From Streptococcus sanguinis SK49 (GTDB lineage: Bacteria; Bacillota; Bacilli; Lactobacillales; Streptococcaceae): DNA of 64,000 nucleotides. Where the stretch lies: NCBI RefSeq assembly GCF_000212815.1, contig NZ_GL890985.1:277324-341323 (forward strand), given 5' to 3'. Of this stretch, positions 60,985 through 64,000 are shown in pieces (positions within the stretch are counted from its first letter, which is position 1; every line of letters starts with the position of its first letter). Under the pieces are notes generated by a model, which made no database searches, had not been told where the DNA came from, and saw nothing but the letters and a program-made list of their open reading frames with translations. The translations under genes were made by a program, and so were the position numbers.

Positions 60985-62709
60985 TTATTTCTTCCAGCTT
61001 TCGACTTCTTTTTGGTGGTTTTTGATCCACTCTTTGGCGGCTGCTTCTGGTGAGCTGCCTTCGTTAATCTTAAGCATGACTTCTTCCATGTCCTTTTGGG
61101 TCCAGTTGAAGTTATCTAGGACCTTGTTGACTTCTGGTAAGTCCTTGTCTAGATTTTTTCGAGTCATAGTGTGGATAGCTTCCTTGCCACCCATAGTTCC
61201 CTTAGGATCCTTGAGGTATTTGAGGTCGTATTTGGAGAACATCCAGTGAGGTGACCAGCCGGTTACGATGATATCTTCTTTATTCTTAATAGCTTGATCC
61301 AGAGCAGTGGTCATGGCTCCTGTTGAGGAAGAAGAAAGATTCCAGCCACTGAGATTACTGTATTCTTGCATAGTCTTCTCAGTCGCGGTCATGATACCAG
61401 CGCCGGGCTCGATACCTGTGATGGTTTTCTTGGCTTGGTCTGATAGGTCTTCGATAGAGTCAGCATCCATATAGCTTGGTACGACTAGCCCTGTCTTAAC
61501 GCCCTCAAGGTTTGGTCCCAAGTCCACTAACTTGTCCTTGTACTCTTTATAGAGAGCAGCATGGGTAGTCGGCAACCAGGCAGAAACCATGGCATCGGCT
61601 TCGCCATTAGCAACGGACTTCCACATAACGGCATTGTCTAGCGGTGTAATGGTGACATCGTAGCCCATTTCCTTGAGGGCTTCCGCTACGACATTTGTTG
61701 AGGCAACTTCGGAGTCCCATTCAACATAGGCAAGATTGACCTTTTCTTTTTTGCTTTGCTGGAGCTTGGTCACTTGATTTCCGACAAAGGCTGTCAGGAT
61801 GACAGCGGCCAGAGCAGACCAGAGCATAATCTTCTTGCGTTTTTCCTTGGCAGTGACAGGTGATTTTTTAGCCAGAGGCTGGTTGAGCTTCTGGGTCAGG
61901 CGGTCAATGATAATGGCCAGGATAACCAGAGATACCCCATTGACAAAGCCGGAACCGATGTCGGCATGCTGCAGGGCTGAGAGAACGCCGCGGCCCAGTC
62001 CTGGCGCCCCAATCATAGAGGCAGTAACGACCATAGACAGAGCTAACATGATGGTCTGATTGACCCCAGCTAGGATGGTATTTTTAGCCAGAGGCAGCTC
62101 AACTTTGAAGAGCTTCTGCTTGCCAGTGCCCCCGAAGGAGTCTGACGCTTCAATCAGCTCGGTCGGAATCTGACGAATGGCTAGATTGGTAAAGCGGACA
62201 GTCGGTGGCAGGGCAAAGATGACAGAGGCAAAGACCCCAGGCACCATACCGATACCGAAGAAGGCCACGGCCGGTATCAGGTAGACAAAGGCCGGCATGG
62301 TCTGCATAAAGTCCAGCAAGGGCTTGATAACTGCTTCGACGCGGTTGCTCTTAGCCATCCAAATCCCCAGTGGAATACCGATGATAATGGAAATGGCACT
62401 GGAGACGATGACCAAGGTCACAGTGTTCATGAGATTTTCCCAGAGGCCTTGGTTGTAAACAAAGAGCAGGCCTAGGAGGGTGAGCAGGGGCAGCCCCAGC
62501 TTACGCTTGGAAATCAAATAGGTAAAAATAGTGATGACTGCGATAAAGAGCAGGGGCGGAATGAAGAGCAGGGTGTCTGTCATTCCATTCATGATGGCAT
62601 TTCCGATAGCCTGAAGGACCGAGAAAAGCCCGGAGAAGGCATCAGTTACCCAGTTAGTAAAGGCCTCAACCCATTGAGAAACGGGGATTGGCTGTTGTAA
62701 AATATTCAA
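60985..62709 (-). CDS. opuABC: Glycine betaine ABC transporter, fused permease and substrate-binding protein
   Basis: This 574-residue fusion is the OpuABC/BusAB type. The permease half (1-300) has about eight helices and the coupling loop IEASDSFGGTGKQKLFKVELPLAK. The binding half (about 310-574) includes NLAYVEWDSEVASTNVVAEAL and TGWSPHWMFSKYDLKYL, with the Trp residues of the betaine cage. The binding domain is tethered outside by a membrane helix (IMLWSALAAVILTAFVG). It imports betaine for osmoprotection and follows the ATPase gene by 14 bases. Confidence 0.94.
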   Translation of the reverse strand: MNILQQPIPVSQWVEAFTNWVTDAFSGLFSVLQAIGNAIMNGMTDTLLFIPPLLFIAVITIFTYLISKRKLGLPLLTLLGLLFVYNQGLWENLMNTVTLVIVSSAISIIIGIPLGIWMAKSNRVEAVIKPLLDFMQTMPAFVYLIPAVAFFGIGMVPGVFASVIFALPPTVRFTNLAIRQIPTELIEASDSFGGTGKQKLFKVELPLAKNTILAGVNQTIMLALSMVVTASMIGAPGLGRGVLSALQHADIGSGFVNGVSLVILAIIIDRLTQKLNQPLAKKSPVTAKEKRKKIMLWSALAAVILTAFVGNQVTKLQQSKKEKVNLAYVEWDSEVASTNVVAEALKEMGYDVTITPLDNAVMWKSVANGEADAMVSAWLPTTHAALYKEYKDKLVDLGPNLEGVKTGLVVPSYMDADSIEDLSDQAKKTITGIEPGAGIMTATEKTMQEYSNLSGWNLSSSSTGAMTTALDQAIKNKEDIIVTGWSPHWMFSKYDLKYLKDPKGTMGGKEAIHTMTRKNLDKDLPEVNKVLDNFNWTQKDMEEVMLKINEGSSPEAAAKEWIKNHQKEVESWKK

Positions 62710-62723
62710 AATGCGAACCTCCC

Positions 62724-63914
62724 TTATTCTTCAGATTCAGTAGTATTGGCCAAAGCTTCGATGACTCGACCTTTAATAATAACGCCGACTAATTTGTCCT
62801 TATCATCTACAACGGCCAGAGGCGCTGGTGAATCGTAAATCAGCGGGAAAATATCAGTAATCAGGGTTTCCTGAGTGACCTTGCGGACGTTCTTATCAAT
62901 CACTTCAGCCAGTGCTTGATGTTGCTTACGGGCATCGCGAGCGGCTTCGGCAGTTAGACTACCCTTGAGATGTCGCTTCCTATCCACAGCCAGCAGCATA
63001 CTGACCTCTTCTTTTTTCATCCGATTAAGAGCCACGGTTGGTCCGTCAATGTCAATGTTGGTAGTCAGTGGCGTTGTCATGATATTCTGGGCAGTCAAGA
63101 CCTTGGAGCGATCCACATCCTCAACGAACTCTCGAACGAAGTCGTTGGCTGGATTGGTCAGGATTTCCTCACCGGTGCCAATCTGCATAATCTGACCGTC
63201 AGCCATAATAGCAATACGGTCACCGATACGCAGGGCCTCATTGAGATCGTGGGTGATAAAGATAATGGTACGCTCATGCTCTGCCTGCAGATCCAGCAGT
63301 TCATCCTGCATTTCGCGGCGGATAAGGGGATCTAGAGCTGAGAAGGCCTCGTCCATGAGCAGAATATCAGGATTATTGGCCAAAGCTCGAGCCAGACCGA
63401 CCCGCTGCTGCATCCCACCGGAGAGCTGATCGGGGTATTGATCCTTGAAGGACAGGAGACCAGCATTGTCCAGAGCTTGTTCAGCTAGGCGCGTGCGCTC
63501 CTCCTTATCAACACCTCGGACTTCCAGACCGAACTCAGTATTTTCCAGAATGGTCCGATGAGGGAAGAGGCCGAAGTTCTGGAAGACCATATTGAGCTTG
63601 TGGCGGCGAACGTCACGCAGCTCCTCTTCGTTCATCTTGGCTACATCTTGGCCGTCGATGTAAATGTCGCCTGATGTTGGGTCAATCAATCGGTTGAGCA
63701 GGCGGATAAGGGTAGACTTCCCACTACCGGACAGTCCCATGATGACAAAAATTTCTCCGGTCTGAACCTCAAAGTTTACATCGTAAACTCCGACAGTAGC
63801 ACCGGTTTTTTCTAAAATTTCCGTTTTGCTTTTGGCTTGCTGCACCATTTCCAGTGCCTGCTTTTGCCTTTTGCCGAAAATTTTAGTCAAATGTTTTACT
63901 TCTAGTTTATTCAA
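62724..63914 (-). CDS. opuAA: Glycine betaine ABC transporter, ATP-binding protein
   Basis: This 396-residue ATPase powers OpuABC. Walker A is [10 protein letters not shown] (about 62-71), the signature [15 protein letters not shown], Walker [15 protein letters not shown]-terminal tandem CBS domain (about 280-390) senses ionic strength and c-di-AMP in related transporters. I start at TTG (63914), because AAAGGAG is seven bases upstream; the earlier TTG at 63935 would place that binding site inside the gene. A BusR-like operator precedes it. Confidence 0.93.
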   Translation of the reverse strand: MNKLEVKHLTKIFGKRQKQALEMVQQAKSKTEILEKTGATVGVYDVNFEVQTGEIFVIMGLSGSGKSTLIRLLNRLIDPTSGDIYIDGQDVAKMNEEELRDVRRHKLNMVFQNFGLFPHRTILENTEFGLEVRGVDKEERTRLAEQALDNAGLLSFKDQYPDQLSGGMQQRVGLARALANNPDILLMDEAFSALDPLIRREMQDELLDLQAEHERTIIFITHDLNEALRIGDRIAIMADGQIMQIGTGEEILTNPANDFVREFVEDVDRSKVLTAQNIMTTPLTTNIDIDGPTVALNRMKKEEVSMLLAVDRKRHLKGSLTAEAARDARKQHQALAEVIDKNVRKVTQETLITDIFPLIYDSPAPLAVVDDKDKLVGVIIKGRVIEALANTTESEE

Positions 63915-63935
63915 CGTATTTCTCCTTTTGTACAA

Positions 63936-63967
63936 GTGACTACATGTTTATTTTGATAAGTTGTCAC
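63936..63967. promoter_or_regulatory. BusR-like bipartite operator
   Basis: GTGAC (63936-63940) and GTCAC (63963-63967) are inverted half-sites 22 bases apart, extended to AAGTGAC...GTCACTT. Spaced GTGAC/GTCAC halves are the recognition pattern of BusR, the c-di-AMP-dependent repressor of streptococcal betaine uptake. They lie between a TATACT -10 (minus strand, about 63983-63988) and the start codon. The -35 lies outside the window. Confidence 0.72.
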
Positions 63968-64000
63968 TTAAAAGACCATCACAGTATAACATCGTGTGGT

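Overview
The window is chromosomal DNA of a Streptococcus, most likely of the sanguinis/mitis group. The evidence is the gene set and its order: a dense tRNA cluster without encoded CCA ends, RocS, CppA, PepX, the split mevalonate loci, a pflB/dinB divergent pair, fused MsrAB, MetQNP, AGCS behind a glycine riboswitch, and OpuA/Bus with a BusR-like operator. Genes are tightly packed, with AGGAG-type ribosome binding sites, U-tract hairpin terminators and many extended -10 promoters. The species call is an inference from gene content; no alignment was run.

Layout. 1-1011: the distal part of an rRNA-linked tRNA cluster (Gly, Ile, Glu, Ser, fMet, Phe, Tyr, Trp, His, Gln, Leu) ending in a terminator. 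1012-1574: non-coding, with a decayed ISL3-type transposase remnant. 1575-10857: methyltransferase, TipA-like MerR regulator with a textbook 19-bp-spacer promoter, Nudix hydrolase, flavoprotein, RocS, membrane GDPD, YbaB, a small lipoprotein and PepX. 10962-14976: aquaglyceroporin, an unusual membrane protein with a possible cysteine-protease-like tail, CppA and a serine hydrolase. 15127-21415: the complete mevalonate route, with mvaK1-mvaD-mvaK2-fni on the plus strand converging on mvaS-mvaA on the minus strand. 21561-29826: a two-part ThrE exporter, pflB, dinB, then a TetR-controlled group of one small membrane protein and two CPBP (CAAX-type) membrane proteases. 29877-39152: recD2, lepB, rnhC, zapA, cvpA, mutS2, pepD and trxA.

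39181-49750: glycine riboswitch plus AGCS symporter, an sstT gene that lacks a normal start codon, mscS, a DUF4352 protein, a DUF2268 putative zinc protease behind a second MerR-type promoter, an EXLDI protein, a gdhA 3' relic, a GNAT enzyme, CodY-boxed gdhA, pyrD and msrAB. 49909-54160: methionine ABC transporter (metQ, metN, metP) with a CYS-box-like site, then an MTA/SAH deaminase. 54161-60907: a beta-glucoside PTS gene under a LicT/BglG-type antiterminator with an overlapping cre site, a CapA-family protein, a small membrane protein, and an AraC regulator divergent from a GH1 6-phospho-beta-glucosidase. 60985-64000: the glycine betaine transporter OpuABC/OpuAA with a BusR-like operator.

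Most of the window is core metabolism. The parts that deserve attention are the TetR/CPBP module, the two look-alike MerR promoters 41 kb apart, the start-codon-less sstT, the DUF308-plus-papain-like fusion protein and the gdhA relic. I did not find phage, CRISPR, or an obviously new defence system.
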